The notes under the pieces are model-generated. The model searched no databases. It worked only from the letters and a program-made list of their open reading frames with translations, and was not told the DNA's origin. 64,000 bases of DNA from Planotetraspora phitsanulokensis (GTDB lineage: Bacteria > Actinomycetota > Actinomycetes > Streptosporangiales > Streptosporangiaceae): positions 1-64,000 of the forward strand of contig NZ_BOOP01000045.1 in NCBI RefSeq assembly GCF_016863295.1, given 5' to 3'. The first letter of the stretch is position 1, and every line of letters begins with the position of its first letter. Of the stretch, positions 42,930 to 51,410 are shown one piece after another. Position numbers and translations under genes: made by a program.

Positions 42930-43327
42930 CCGGGCCTCCTTGACACAAAAGACGCCTCGATAGTCACAGGGGTTCACCAGATAAAGGCGCAGATTTCCGA
43001 TATCGAGTCTGGACGGTGATCGTCGGCAGAGAGGGCCGTCCTTGTAATGGCTGGTCAGCCCGAGAATATGACGCCGCGAATTTCCGCGGTTGTGACCGAT
43101 ATCTCTTGGCTATCGCATTCTCACTCTGCGTTTGAATTACAGCACTCAGAGTCAAGTCGGCGAGACAACCCCCCGTGGGGGCCGGTGCGGGAGGGCTCGG
43201 GCGTCCCCCAACGAAAAAGCTCCCGGCATGCGAACGTGCGCGACGGGAGCCCTGTGTCCTATGCTGGAATACTCTGTCGAATTTCCCAGGATGTCGACAA
43301 CTATTCCGAAAGGAGTTTATCAAAGAG
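42930..43327. other. gene-poor leader region of the HelD-like gene
   Basis: Apart from hairpins no gene is convincing here. AT-rich segments lie at 42940-43030 and 43090-43140 (for example TTTGAATTACAGC). A C6-GT-G5 palindrome lies near 43171-43183. The stretch 43260-43327 is again AT-rich and is the probable promoter and 5' leader of the HelD-like gene. Confidence 0.5.
43219..43250. terminator. hairpin in the HelD-like gene leader
   Basis: GCTCCCG (43219-43225) and CGGGAGC (43244-43250) form a stem about 80 bases upstream of the gene. The plus strand carries A5 just before the left arm, so on the minus strand the hairpin is followed by a T-run. It is therefore oriented as a terminator of leftward transcription, or could serve as a leader structure. 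Confidence 0.45.
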
Positions 43328-45598
43328 ATGGAGCGACGTCAATCTCGAACCGCTCGCGCCGAGGCGTTGCGGGGGGAACAGTCCTACGTCTCCATGCTCT
43401 ACGAACGGCTCGACGTCGTTCGAGACCGGACGCGTGAGGCGCTCCGCGACGTGCTGGCCCGAGGCGGGTCCGGCACCCGCCAGGCGATGGTCGAGCGCGA
43501 GGTGACCGCGGACGAACACGCGCGGCGCCTCGCCCAGCTGTCCGCTGTCGAGAACGGCCTGTGCTTCGGGCGCATCGACGACGACCGCGGCGACACCCTG
43601 TACATCGGCAGGATCGGCCTGCGCGACGACGAGCACGAGTCGAAGCTGATCGACTGGAGGGCCCCCGCCGCGCGCCCGTTCTACGTCGCGACGCCGGCCG
43701 ACCCCGGCGCCCTCGTACGGCGCCGCCATCTCCACCTCCGCGCCCGCACGGTCACCGCCATCGACGACGAGGTCTTCGACCTGGATCGGATGAGCGACGC
43801 CGACCGCCGCACGCTGGTGGGCGAGGCCGCCCTGATGGCCTCGCTCAGGCGCGGGCGCACCGGCAGGATGGGAGAGGTCGTCGCCACCATCCAGACCGAG
43901 CAGGACAGGGTCATCCGCTCCGGCCTCCACGGGGTCCTGGTCGTCCAGGGCGGCCCGGGGACGGGCAAGACGGTGGCCGCTCTGCACCGCGCCGCCTACC
44001 TGCTCTACGCCCACCGCGCCACGCTCGAACGGCGCGGCGTGCTCGTCATCGGCCCCAACGCCATGTTCTCCCGGTACATCAGCCAGGTCCTGCCGTCGCT
44101 CGGCGAGACCGAGGTGGTGTTGTCCAGCGTGGGAGAGCTCCATTCCGGCGTGCACGCCGTCGAGGAGGACTCCGACCCGGCGGCCGTCGTCAAGGGCGGT
44201 CTGCGCATGGCGGCCGTGGTGGAGAAGGCGGTGAGCGACCGGCAGCGCGTGCCCGACGGCGACCTGGAGATAGCCGTCCCCGTGCGGACGTCCCTGCGCG
44301 ACGGCGTGGAGGTCGTGGTGGAGGAGATGACGGTCCGGATGGGCCACGCCTCCTGCGCCCGCGCCCGCGACCGGGCACGCTCCCTTCTCCGGCCGCACAA
44401 CCTCGCGCGCGACGCCTTCGTCCGCCAGGTGCTCGCCGCGCTCGCGCGTGACGAGGCCGCGCAACTCGACCGCCCGGTGGACGAGGAGGACCTGCGCCAT
44501 TCGGCGAAGAACCTCTGGCAGCACCAGGTCGTGCGCGACGCCGTCGACCGCCTGTGGCCTGAGCTCACACCGGAGGACCTGATCCGCGAGCTGCTCTCCG
44601 ACGAGGAACTGCTGCGTTCGGCCGCCGGGCCGTACCTCTCGGAGGGCGAGCGCGCCGTCCTCCTGCGCGAGCACGACGCGCCGTGGACGGTCGGGGACGT
44701 CCCGCTGCTCGACGAGGCCGCGGCGCTGCTCGGCGAGGACGACAGGCCCGCCAGGAGGCGCGAGCGGCTGGCCGAGCGGAGACGGCAGTCCGAGGAGATG
44801 TACGCCGCGGGAGTCCTTGCGATCAACGACCTCGGCGAGCTGATGACGGCGTCGGACGTCGCCGACCGGCACCACGACGACGGCCTCCCGGTCACGACCG
44901 CCGACAGGGCCGTCCGCGACCGCGAATGGGCGTACGGCCACGTCATCGTGGACGAGGCGCAGGAGTTGTCGGCGATGGCCTGGCGGACCGTCATGCGCCG
45001 GGTCCCCACCCACTCGCTGACCGTCGTGGGGGACGTCGCGCAGACCGGCTCCGCCGCGGGTGCCCGCTCATGGGGCGAGATGCTCGACCGCTACGTCGAG
45101 GGCCGCTGGCGGGAGGAGCGGCTGCTCGTGAACTACCGCACGCCTGTCGAGATCATGGACGTCGCCGCGGACGTCCTGTGCGCCGTCGCGCCCGACCAGG
45201 TGCCCCCCGAGTCCGTCCGGTACGGCGAGGCCGCGCCGCGCGCCGTGTCGGCCGCGGAGACCGACCTGCGCCGTCTGGTGGAGTCCGAGCTCCGCCGCAT
45301 CGGGGACGGCCGCCTCGCGGTCGTGACGCCCGACGCCCGACGCGCCGAGGTCGCCGCGCTGTTCCCCGAGGTGACCGACCCGCTCGACGCCACGGTGGCG
45401 GTGCTCACGGTCGTCCAGTGCAAGGGCCTGGAGTTCGACGCGGTGGTGGTCGTCGATCCCGGGGCGATCCTGGGCCAGTCGGCCAAGGGCGGCCAGGACC
45501 TGTACGTGGCGATCACGAGGGCGACCCGGAGGCTGACCGTGGTCTACGAGGGTGAGCTGCCCGAGATGTTGCGCCGGCTCGGCGCGAGCCCGGGATGA
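43328..45598 (+). CDS. HelD-like RNA-polymerase-associated ATPase
   Basis: The 756-residue product is a UvrD-like superfamily 1 ATPase of the HelD type: Walker A GGPGTGKT at 208-215, DEAQELSAMAWR, VVGDVAQTGS, LLVNYRTPVEIM and TVVQCKGLEFDAVVVVDPG. HelD removes stalled RNA polymerase from DNA; the actinomycete HelR form also protects it from rifamycins. The long coiled N-terminal arm (residues 1-75) needed for polymerase entry is present. It starts at ATG 43328, with AAAGGAG 12 bases upstream, a rather long spacing. Confidence 0.92.
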   Translation: MERRQSRTARAEALRGEQSYVSMLYERLDVVRDRTREALRDVLARGGSGTRQAMVEREVTADEHARRLAQLSAVENGLCFGRIDDDRGDTLYIGRIGLRDDEHESKLIDWRAPAARPFYVATPADPGALVRRRHLHLRARTVTAIDDEVFDLDRMSDADRRTLVGEAALMASLRRGRTGRMGEVVATIQTEQDRVIRSGLHGVLVVQGGPGTGKTVAALHRAAYLLYAHRATLERRGVLVIGPNAMFSRYISQVLPSLGETEVVLSSVGELHSGVHAVEEDSDPAAVVKGGLRMAAVVEKAVSDRQRVPDGDLEIAVPVRTSLRDGVEVVVEEMTVRMGHASCARARDRARSLLRPHNLARDAFVRQVLAALARDEAAQLDRPVDEEDLRHSAKNLWQHQVVRDAVDRLWPELTPEDLIRELLSDEELLRSAAGPYLSEGERAVLLREHDAPWTVGDVPLLDEAAALLGEDDRPARRRERLAERRRQSEEMYAAGVLAINDLGELMTASDVADRHHDDGLPVTTADRAVRDREWAYGHVIVDEAQELSAMAWRTVMRRVPTHSLTVVGDVAQTGSAAGARSWGEMLDRYVEGRWREERLLVNYRTPVEIMDVAADVLCAVAPDQVPPESVRYGEAAPRAVSAAETDLRRLVESELRRIGDGRLAVVTPDARRAEVAALFPEVTDPLDATVAVLTVVQCKGLEFDAVVVVDPGAILGQSAKGGQDLYVAITRATRRLTVVYEGELPEMLRRLGASPG

Positions 45599-45614
45599 GT
45601 ACCCCGGCATACGA

Positions 45615-45648
45615 GTACGGCCGGCGCTTCGATCGGCGCCGGCCGTAC
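45615..45648. terminator. hairpin between convergent genes
   Basis: A 13-bp perfect stem (45615-45627 with 45636-45648) with an 8-base loop lies between the HelD-like gene and the leftward membrane protein. It probably ends both transcripts. Confidence 0.8.
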
Positions 45649-45694
45649 CCGTCCATCCTGTGAAGAACATCGCCGGAATCCGGCGGGGACGACG

Positions 45695-46192
45695 TCAGGA
45701 GATCTTGCCGGATATGTCGTCGCTCTTCCTGCCCGCCTTGTCGACGGTCTCCTTGGCCTGTTCTCCGCTCCACTTCGTGGTGTCGGAAACGCCCTCCCGC
45801 ATGTTGTCCTTCATGGTGTCCGTCCAACGCTGGGCGTTGTTGCGGTACATGATGGCGCCGATGGCGCCGATCGCCGCGCCGGTGAGCAGCGCGAGCATCG
45901 GCCATCTGCGGCGGGATCTCGAGGGCGGCACGTCGACCCGGCGGGACATTTCGGCGAGGAACGCGCTCACCATCGGCGCGAGCTGTTCCTCGACGGAATG
46001 CGAGGCCTGGTCGAGCTTGGGCGCCGCCCAGATCCTGGCGTCCTCGAGGCGGTGGGCGGCCACATCGCGAGCCGTCTCCGCCATCGGGCTCACTCTGCGG
46101 CCGGCCTTCCTGGCCTGCCCTTTCATCAGCCCGAGCCACGCCTGCGGCGCCATCGCCTCGGTGTGGCGCCTTTTCTTCATTGTCAGGGACAC
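45695..46192 (-). CDS. DUF5324-like single-pass membrane protein
   Basis: The 165-residue product has a basic N-terminus, long amphipathic helices (AETARDVAAHRLEDARIWAA, PKLDQASHSVEEQLAPMVSA), one membrane segment (WPMLALLTGAAIGAIGAIMY) and an acidic/basic tail like YtxH or DUF5324 proteins. In Streptomyces a similar protein sits next to ppiA, as here. GTG 46192 is preceded by GGGGAGG. The function is unknown; an envelope or division role is only suggested by location. Confidence 0.85.
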   Translation of the reverse strand: MSLTMKKRRHTEAMAPQAWLGLMKGQARKAGRRVSPMAETARDVAAHRLEDARIWAAPKLDQASHSVEEQLAPMVSAFLAEMSRRVDVPPSRSRRRWPMLALLTGAAIGAIGAIMYRNNAQRWTDTMKDNMREGVSDTTKWSGEQAKETVDKAGRKSDDISGKIS

Positions 46193-46333
46193 AATCAACC
46201 TCCCCTGTCGACGGGGCCCTGTGACGACCCCCTTCCCGTGTGATTGCGGCTCAATCCTGGGCAGGTCGGGGAGCCACGCTGGATACCCTGTTCAGCGGAC
46301 AACTAACACCTGTACATAAGGGGGCGGCCTCCG

Positions 46334-46864
46334 ATGGCTGAGAACCTCATCGCGAACCTGCGCACCAACCGCGGCACGATCCGTGTCAAGCTCTTCCCGA
46401 ACCAGGCGCCCAAGACGGTTCGCAACTTCGTCGAACTCGCCGAGGGCACCCGCGAGTGGACCCACCCGGAGACGGGCGCGAAGACGACCGACAAGCTGTA
46501 CGACGGCACGATCTTCCACCGGGTCATCAGCGGCTTCATGATCCAGGGCGGCGACCCCCTGGGCCAGGGCATCGGCGGTCCCGGCTACAGCTTCGACGAC
46601 GAGATCCACGTCGACAACCAGTTCAACCGGCCCTACCTGCTGGCCATGGCCAACGCGGGCAAGCGGTTCGGCAAGGGCACCAACGGCTCGCAGTTCTTCA
46701 TCACGGTCGGCCCGACCCCGCACCTCAACCAGGGCCACACCATCTTCGGCGAGGTCGTCGAGGGCAGCGAGGTCGTGGACGCGATCGCCAAGACCGAGAC
46801 CGACGGCCGCGACCGGCCCCTCAACGACGTGATCATCGAAGAGGTCACGATCGAGCGTTCCTGA
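46334..46864 (+). CDS. ppiA: cyclophilin-type peptidyl-prolyl isomerase
   Basis: The 176-residue product is a single-domain cyclophilin: FHRVISGFMIQGGDP with the catalytic Arg, NGSQFFITVGPTPHLNQGHT and IFGEVVEGSEVVDAI. It speeds proline isomerisation during protein folding. No signal peptide, so cytoplasmic. Its place beside the rhomboid gene and the crgA/pknB block is conserved across actinomycetes. Confidence 0.97.
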   Translation: MAENLIANLRTNRGTIRVKLFPNQAPKTVRNFVELAEGTREWTHPETGAKTTDKLYDGTIFHRVISGFMIQGGDPLGQGIGGPGYSFDDEIHVDNQFNRPYLLAMANAGKRFGKGTNGSQFFITVGPTPHLNQGHTIFGEVVEGSEVVDAIAKTETDGRDRPLNDVIIEEVTIERS

Positions 46865-46928
46865 ACCGCTGCGGAGCGTCAGCGGCTTATAGGCTGGGAG
46901 CGATTGACCTGCCCCTTGAGAGGACGTC

Positions 46929-47795
46929 ATGACCTCCCAGCCCCCGCCGCCGCCGCCTTCGGAGCAACCTCCGGTCCAGCCGGGCGCCGAGGCCGTGCCC
47001 ACCTGCTACCGGCATCCGGACCGCGAGACCTACGTGCGCTGCCAGCGCTGCGAACGGCCGATCTGCCCGGACTGCATGCGTGAGGCCTCCGTCGGCCACC
47101 AGTGCGTCGAGTGCGTCCGAGAGGGCAACCAGTCCGTACGGCAGGCACAGGCCCCGATGGGCGGCGCCTATGTCGTCAAGCCGAGGGTCACCTGGGCGCT
47201 GTTGATCGCGAACGTCCTCGCCTTCGGGCTGCAGTATCTGTTGCCCGGCCGACTCGAGAACGCCTACGCGGTGTCGCCCGTCCACATCTACCTCGGCGAG
47301 TGGTGGCGGCTGATCACCGGGGCGTTCCTGCACTCGGGATTGATCCACATCGGGTTCAACATGTGGGCGCTCTACATGATCGGCCCGGAGCTCGAGCGGA
47401 GGCTGGGCTCGCTGCGGTTCGCGACGCTGTACCTGCTGTCGGCGCTCGGCGGGTCGGTCGCGATCTACCTGTTCGGGTACGCGGCGGTGGGCGCCTCAGG
47501 CGCGATCTACGGCCTGTTCGGCGCGCTGTTCGTGGTCGCCAAACGGCTCGGGTTCGACGCGCGCGGCGTCCTCTGGGTGCTCGCCATCAACGTCGTCATC
47601 ACCTTCGTGGTGCCCGGCATCAGCTGGCAGGGGCACCTGGGCGGCCTCGTGACCGGAACGCTGGTCGCCGCGGCCTTCGCCTACGCTCCGGCGAAGAACC
47701 GCACCGCGGTCCAGTTCGGCTCTGCGGCCGCCGTCCTCGTCGTCCTCATCCTGCTGGTGACCCAGTTGTCGCCGCTCGCCATATCAGGTCTTTGA
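46929..47795 (+). CDS. rhomboid-family intramembrane serine protease
   Basis: The 288-residue product begins with a zinc-binding B-box-like motif (CYRHPDRETYVRCQRCERPI then CPDCM … HQCVEC) followed by a rhomboid domain of six or seven membrane helices. The catalytic Ser is in VGASGAIYGLFGAL and the His in ISWQGHLGGLV. It cleaves membrane proteins inside the bilayer. The order ppiA-rhomboid-crgA matches that of Mycobacterium and Streptomyces. Confidence 0.96.
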   Translation: MTSQPPPPPPSEQPPVQPGAEAVPTCYRHPDRETYVRCQRCERPICPDCMREASVGHQCVECVREGNQSVRQAQAPMGGAYVVKPRVTWALLIANVLAFGLQYLLPGRLENAYAVSPVHIYLGEWWRLITGAFLHSGLIHIGFNMWALYMIGPELERRLGSLRFATLYLLSALGGSVAIYLFGYAAVGASGAIYGLFGALFVVAKRLGFDARGVLWVLAINVVITFVVPGISWQGHLGGLVTGTLVAAAFAYAPAKNRTAVQFGSAAAVLVVLILLVTQLSPLAISGL

Positions 47796-47806
47796 GTTCG
47801 TGCTGC

Positions 47807-47832
47807 CCACAGGCTGTGGATAAAGCCTGTGG
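47807..47832. terminator. hairpin with a DnaA-box-like loop after the rhomboid gene
   Basis: CCACAGGCT (47807-47815) and AGCCTGTGG (47824-47832) form a 9-bp stem 12 bases past the rhomboid stop. The loop and arm edge contain TGTGGATAA (47815-47823), a perfect match to a consensus DnaA box (TTATCCACA in reverse). A second, weaker box follows at 47828. The hairpin probably ends the ppiA-rhomboid transcript; the box may be coincidental. Confidence 0.6.
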
Positions 47833-47941
47833 AAAGAATCACTCCGGGAAGTGCCGGGACGGCGGCCACCCAGGCGGCGTCACGGCCTCCCGGAGGTCTG
47901 GACGCCGAAGGGCGCCGGGCTCGGTGTCGGGTGGGCCGTGA

Positions 47942-48187
47942 TCAGCGCCACTTGGTCGACAGGATCACGCCGAAGATGATGAACCCGAACCCGACCAGCA
48001 GGTTCCAGTTCGTCAGCGCGGACAGACCCGGCATATCGGGAACCACGTAGTACACCGCGATCCACACGATGCCGATGAGCCAGGAGGCGACCATGACCGG
48101 CGCGAGCCAGCGCGGGCTGACCTTGACCGACTGCGTCTTCTGTGGCGCCGTGTAGACGGCCTTCTTGCGGGTCTTCGACTTGGGCAC
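47942..48187 (-). CDS. crgA: cell division protein CrgA
   Basis: The 81-residue product has two membrane helices (WLAPVMVASWLIGIVWIAVY and NWNLLVGFGFIIFGVILSTK) joined by a short extracytoplasmic loop with PDMPGLSAL, the CrgA pattern. CrgA recruits division proteins such as FtsI and CwsA and coordinates sporulation septation. The GTG at 48187 with an AGGAG site 7 bases upstream is better than the upstream start at 48208. Its place in the block is conserved. Confidence 0.96.
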   Translation of the reverse strand: MPKSKTRKKAVYTAPQKTQSVKVSPRWLAPVMVASWLIGIVWIAVYYVVPDMPGLSALTNWNLLVGFGFIIFGVILSTKWR

Positions 48188-48412
48188 GGGAGTTCTCCTG
48201 GTGGGCACCCGCGCGGATGTGCGGGCTTTGTCAGTAGCCTAACCGCTGTTCGGGCGGAGTCCGGAGTAAGAATAGTCGGCGTGGCCGTCCCAGGGCGATC
48301 CCCACATACGCCGCCTGCCCGACCTGCGATGATCTGGACCTTTCCGCAGTGACATGCCTTGATTGCCATAGTCTGGCGGAGTGACCATCGAGTTCCCGGT
48401 CCCGAGGGACGC

Positions 48413-48991
48413 ATGACCGCGATCCGCGTCCTCGTGGTGGACAATCACGACAGCTTCGTCCACACGATCGTCCAGTACCTCCGCGAGTTGGACGCCGAAT
48501 GCGACGTCCGGCCACGGGACCATGTCACGGTCGAGGACGCCGACGGCTTCGACGGCGTCCTGATCTCCCCCGGACCCGGCACTCCCGAGGCCGCCGGGGT
48601 CAGCGTGCCCCTCGTGCTGCACTGTGCGGAGCGTGGGCTCCCCCTGCTGGGCGTCTGCCTGGGTCACCAGGCCCTCGCCGTCGCGTACGGCGGGACCGTC
48701 ACCCGGGCGCCCGAGCTGATGCACGGCCGTACGAGCCTGATCTCCCATGACGGGAGGGGCGTCTTCGCGGACATTCCCTCACCGGTGACGATGACGCGTT
48801 ATCACTCGCTGGCGGTCGTGCCCGATACCGTGCCGGAGGTCCTCGAGGTCACCGCCACCACCCCCGACGGCGTCGTCATGGGGCTGCGCCACCGGAGCGC
48901 GCCCCTCGAAGGAGTGCAGTTCCATCCGGAGTCTGTGGTGTCCGAGCACGGCCATCGGCTTCTCGGCAACTGGCTTCGAGGAATCCTGTAA
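48413..48991 (+). CDS. trpG: glutamine amidotransferase subunit (TrpG/PabA type)
   Basis: The 192-residue product is a class I amidotransferase: VVDNHDSFVHTIVQYLREL, ISPGPGTPEAAG, nucleophile Cys82 in LLGVCLGHQALA, and His-Glu in VQFHPESVVSEHGHRLLGNW. It would supply ammonia to anthranilate or aminodeoxychorismate synthase; the partner subunit is not adjacent, so which pathway it serves cannot be told. Genes at this exact place next to crgA and pknB are annotated trpG in mycobacteria. A GAGGG site precedes the ATG. Confidence 0.93.
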   Translation: MTAIRVLVVDNHDSFVHTIVQYLRELDAECDVRPRDHVTVEDADGFDGVLISPGPGTPEAAGVSVPLVLHCAERGLPLLGVCLGHQALAVAYGGTVTRAPELMHGRTSLISHDGRGVFADIPSPVTMTRYHSLAVVPDTVPEVLEVTATTPDGVVMGLRHRSAPLEGVQFHPESVVSEHGHRLLGNWLRGIL

Positions 48992-49022
48992 CGCTTTCCC
49001 GCCGCCCGGCGAACATACAGAT

Positions 49023-49066
49023 GAGGGCCTCCGCCATTGCCCCCGAGTGGCGGAGGCTCTCTTTTT
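49023..49066 (+). terminator. intrinsic terminator of trpG
   Basis: A 14-bp stem with one G-U pair (49023-49036 with 49048-49061) is followed immediately by a T5 run (49062-49066). It lies 31 bases past the trpG stop. Confidence 0.9.
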
Positions 49067-49184
49067 GCGTCCGGCCACATGTGCGGGCTCTCTCATCACG
49101 ACACCGCCCGTGATCACGGTTTTTCCCGCCCGGAGAGTGCGCTCCACCACTGGGACCTGCCGTTCCGCACCTTGCCCGGGACGG

Positions 49185-49220
49185 CGAGAGGGCCCGCCAG
49201 AAAACTGGCGGGCCCTCTCG
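49185..49220 (-). terminator. terminator of pknB
   Basis: A 16-bp perfect stem (49185-49200 with 49205-49220) has an AAAA loop, 11 bases past the pknB stop. No U-run follows on the minus strand, but the stem is very strong. Confidence 0.85.
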
Positions 49221-49231
49221 CTGCTGAGGAT

Positions 49232-51088
49232 CTACTGGCCCCCGTTACCGCCACCGGTCCCAGGGTCCGGGGTCTGTCCCGGGTCCGGGGTCTGTCCCGG
49301 GTCCGGAGTCTGTCCCGGGTCCGGGGTCGTCGGCGGCGGCGGCGGCGGAGCCTGAGGCGCGCCCTTGGAGACCGTGATCGTGATCGTGGTGCCCGGAGCC
49401 AGCTTGCCGCTCTGCGGCGACTGGTCGATCACGTTGCCGGCGGGCACCACGGTGCTCTCCGCGGTGACGGTCCTGACGTTGAACCCCGCCCCCTTGAGAG
49501 TGTTCTTCGCGTCCGCTGCCGTCAGCCCGAGGACGCTCGGGACGTCGGCCATCTCCTTCGGCACGTAGAGCCGCACCGACGAGCCCTTGTTGACCTTGCT
49601 GCCGGCCCTGGGGCTGATCTTGAAGACCTGGTCCTGCGGGGTGTTGGACTGCGCGGGCACGACGCTGCCCCTCAGGCCGAGCTCTTCCAGCTCCGCCTGG
49701 GCGTCCTCCGGAGACTTGCCGACCAGATCGTCCGGCACCTCGATCTGCTCCTGGCCCTTGGACAGGATGATCGTGACGGAGGAGTTCGGGTCGACCTCGG
49801 TGTCGGCCTCGGGGTCGGTCTTGATCACCGTGCCCTTGGGCACCTCGTCGCTGAACTCCTCGGTCCCGTAGGTGAACGTGAGCGGGACCGCCTTCAGCGC
49901 CGCCTCGGCCGCCTCCTTCGTCTGGCCCGCGACCGTCGGCACCTTGACCTTCGCGGCGGGGGTGTCGCCACCGCCGCCGAAGGCGAGCCACCCGACCCCG
50001 ACGAAAGCGCCGATGATCAGCAGTGGGATGACGATCCACAGGGTGGTCTTGAGCGCCTTGTTGTCGTTGTCCTGCCGCCGATGCCCGTCGTAGCGGCCAC
50101 CCCGCTCCTCCGGCCCGTAGTTGTACTGCGGGATCGCCCGGGTGCCCTGGCCGTTGGGGCCCGCCCCCGCGGCCATGGCCCGGGTGCGGTCCTGCGCGCC
50201 GTAGGAGCCGTAGTTGCTGGCCATCGCCATGGTCTGCGGGTCGACCGGCATGCCGGACATCGCGCGCTGGATGTCCCGGCGCATCTCCTCGGCGCTCTGG
50301 TAGCGCTGGACGGGGTCCTTCGCCATGGCCTTGAGGACGATCGCGTCGGCCCACTTGGGAATCTCCGGGTCGATCCGCGACGGCGGGATCGGGTCCTCCC
50401 GGACATGCTGGTAGGCGATGGCCACGGGCGAGTCGCCGGTGAAGGGCGGCTGGCCGGTCAGCAGTTCGTAGAGCACGCAGCCGGTCGAGTAGATGTCGCT
50501 GCGGGCGTCGACGCGCTCACCGCGGGCCTGCTCGGGGGACAGGTACTGCGCGGTGCCGATCACCTGGGCGGTCTGCGTCATCGTCGCGGCGGAGTCGGCC
50601 ATCGCGCGGGCGATGCCGAAGTCCATGACCTTGACCTCGCCGTTGCGGGTCACCATGATGTTCGCCGGTTTGATGTCCCGGTGGACGATGCCGCCCCTGT
50701 GGCTGTAGTCGAGGGCCCTGAGGATGCCGTCGACCAGCTCCGTGGCACGTTCGGGCAGCAGTCGCCTGTCGGCGCGCAGCAGGTCCCGCAGGGTCCGCCC
50801 GTCGACGTACTCCATGACGATGTACGGCACCGGCGTCGCGTCCATCATGTCTTCGCCCGTGTCGTACACGGCGACGACCGACGGATGGTTCAGCGAGGCG
50901 GCCGACTGGGCCTCCCGGCGGAACCTCGCCTGGAAGGTGTGGTCGCGCGCCAGGTCGGAACGGAGCGTCTTGATCGCGACAATACGGTCCAGCCGGATGT
51001 CCCGGGCGCGATACACCTCGGCCATGCCGCCACGCCCGACGACGCCGTCGAGCTGATAGCGTCCACCGAGAAGTCGTGGCTGAGTCAT
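49232..51088 (-). CDS. pknB: PASTA-domain Ser/Thr protein kinase PknB
   Basis: The 618-residue product has a kinase domain over about 10-270: glycine loop VGRGGMAEVY, Lys40, HRDIKPAN with Asp138, DFG, and a Thr-rich activation loop (TMTQTAQVIGT). One membrane helix follows (TLWIVIPLLIIGAFVGVG), then three extracellular PASTA repeats (PTVAGQTKEAAE, PDDLVGKSPEDA, PSVLGLTAADAK) and a Pro-rich tail of PDPGQT repeats. It senses peptidoglycan fragments and phosphorylates division and wall proteins. pknA is absent upstream. The ATG at 51088 has AGGA unusually close, so a GTG 9 bases upstream is possible. Confidence 0.97.
   Translation of the reverse strand: MTQPRLLGGRYQLDGVVGRGGMAEVYRARDIRLDRIVAIKTLRSDLARDHTFQARFRREAQSAASLNHPSVVAVYDTGEDMMDATPVPYIVMEYVDGRTLRDLLRADRRLLPERATELVDGILRALDYSHRGGIVHRDIKPANIMVTRNGEVKVMDFGIARAMADSAATMTQTAQVIGTAQYLSPEQARGERVDARSDIYSTGCVLYELLTGQPPFTGDSPVAIAYQHVREDPIPPSRIDPEIPKWADAIVLKAMAKDPVQRYQSAEEMRRDIQRAMSGMPVDPQTMAMASNYGSYGAQDRTRAMAAGAGPNGQGTRAIPQYNYGPEERGGRYDGHRRQDNDNKALKTTLWIVIPLLIIGAFVGVGWLAFGGGGDTPAAKVKVPTVAGQTKEAAEAALKAVPLTFTYGTEEFSDEVPKGTVIKTDPEADTEVDPNSSVTIILSKGQEQIEVPDDLVGKSPEDAQAELEELGLRGSVVPAQSNTPQDQVFKISPRAGSKVNKGSSVRLYVPKEMADVPSVLGLTAADAKNTLKGAGFNVRTVTAESTVVPAGNVIDQSPQSGKLAPGTTITITVSKGAPQAPPPPPPTTPDPGQTPDPGQTPDPGQTPDPGTGGGNGGQ
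49263..49328 (-). repeat. 18-bp tandem repeat in the pknB tail
   Basis: About 3.7 copies of an 18-base unit (GGGTCCGGGGTCTGTCCC on the plus strand, one mismatch in copy 3) encode the PDPGQT tail. Copy number is likely to vary between strains. Confidence 0.9.
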
Positions 51089-51155
51089 TTCCTGCACTGT
51101 CCCTTGCCGTTCATCTTGGGGTGCCACCGCTGTCCATCATCGGCCCCTTTCCCCA

Positions 51156-51410
51156 TCACGTCTCCTCATTCAGAGGTCTTGTGCCGATTGGGCCCGGGGG
51201 ACCGGGAGTATCACCTGGCGTCGCGGTTGAGGCGGGCGTCTGGATGGGGGTCGGAGTCGGGGACGTAGCCGGTGTGGGCGTCCGAATGGATGGTGCCGCG
51301 GTGCTTACCATAGCCGACCGGGTCGCGTACGGGAGTGCCGACGTCACGTGAGCGGCGATGGCGCCGGTCCGACCTGGTCGCCTGTTCGACAACGATTTCA
51401 TTGAGATCAT
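51156..51410 (-). CDS. possible 84-residue Pro/Thr-rich protein between pbpA and pknB
   Basis: The frame starts with an ATG overlapping the pbpA stop (ATGA at 51407-51410), the same coupling used by the other operon genes. Its product is basic at the start and then Pro/Thr-rich (RTPTPATSPTPTPIQTPAST). Third-position GC is about 69 percent, clearly lower than for true genes nearby, which argues against coding. It occupies the place where pknA lies in other actinomycetes but shows no kinase motif. The remaining gap of 318 bases holds no other recognised feature. Confidence 0.35.
   Translation of the reverse strand: MISMKSLSNRRPGRTGAIAAHVTSALPYATRSAMVSTAAPSIRTPTPATSPTPTPIQTPASTATPGDTPGPPGPIGTRPLNEET

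Noticed and set aside
43100-43327. Rifamycin-associated element upstream of the HelD-like gene
   Set aside because: I looked for the long GC-capped inverted repeat known from helR promoters and found no convincing match by eye.
47807-47836. Replication origin
   Set aside because: Only one perfect DnaA box and one weak one are present, with no AT-rich unwinding region and no dnaA or dnaN nearby.
49263-49328. CRISPR-like or clustered regulatory repeat
   Set aside because: The repeats are contiguous, in frame and encode the Pro-rich tail of PknB; there are no spacers.
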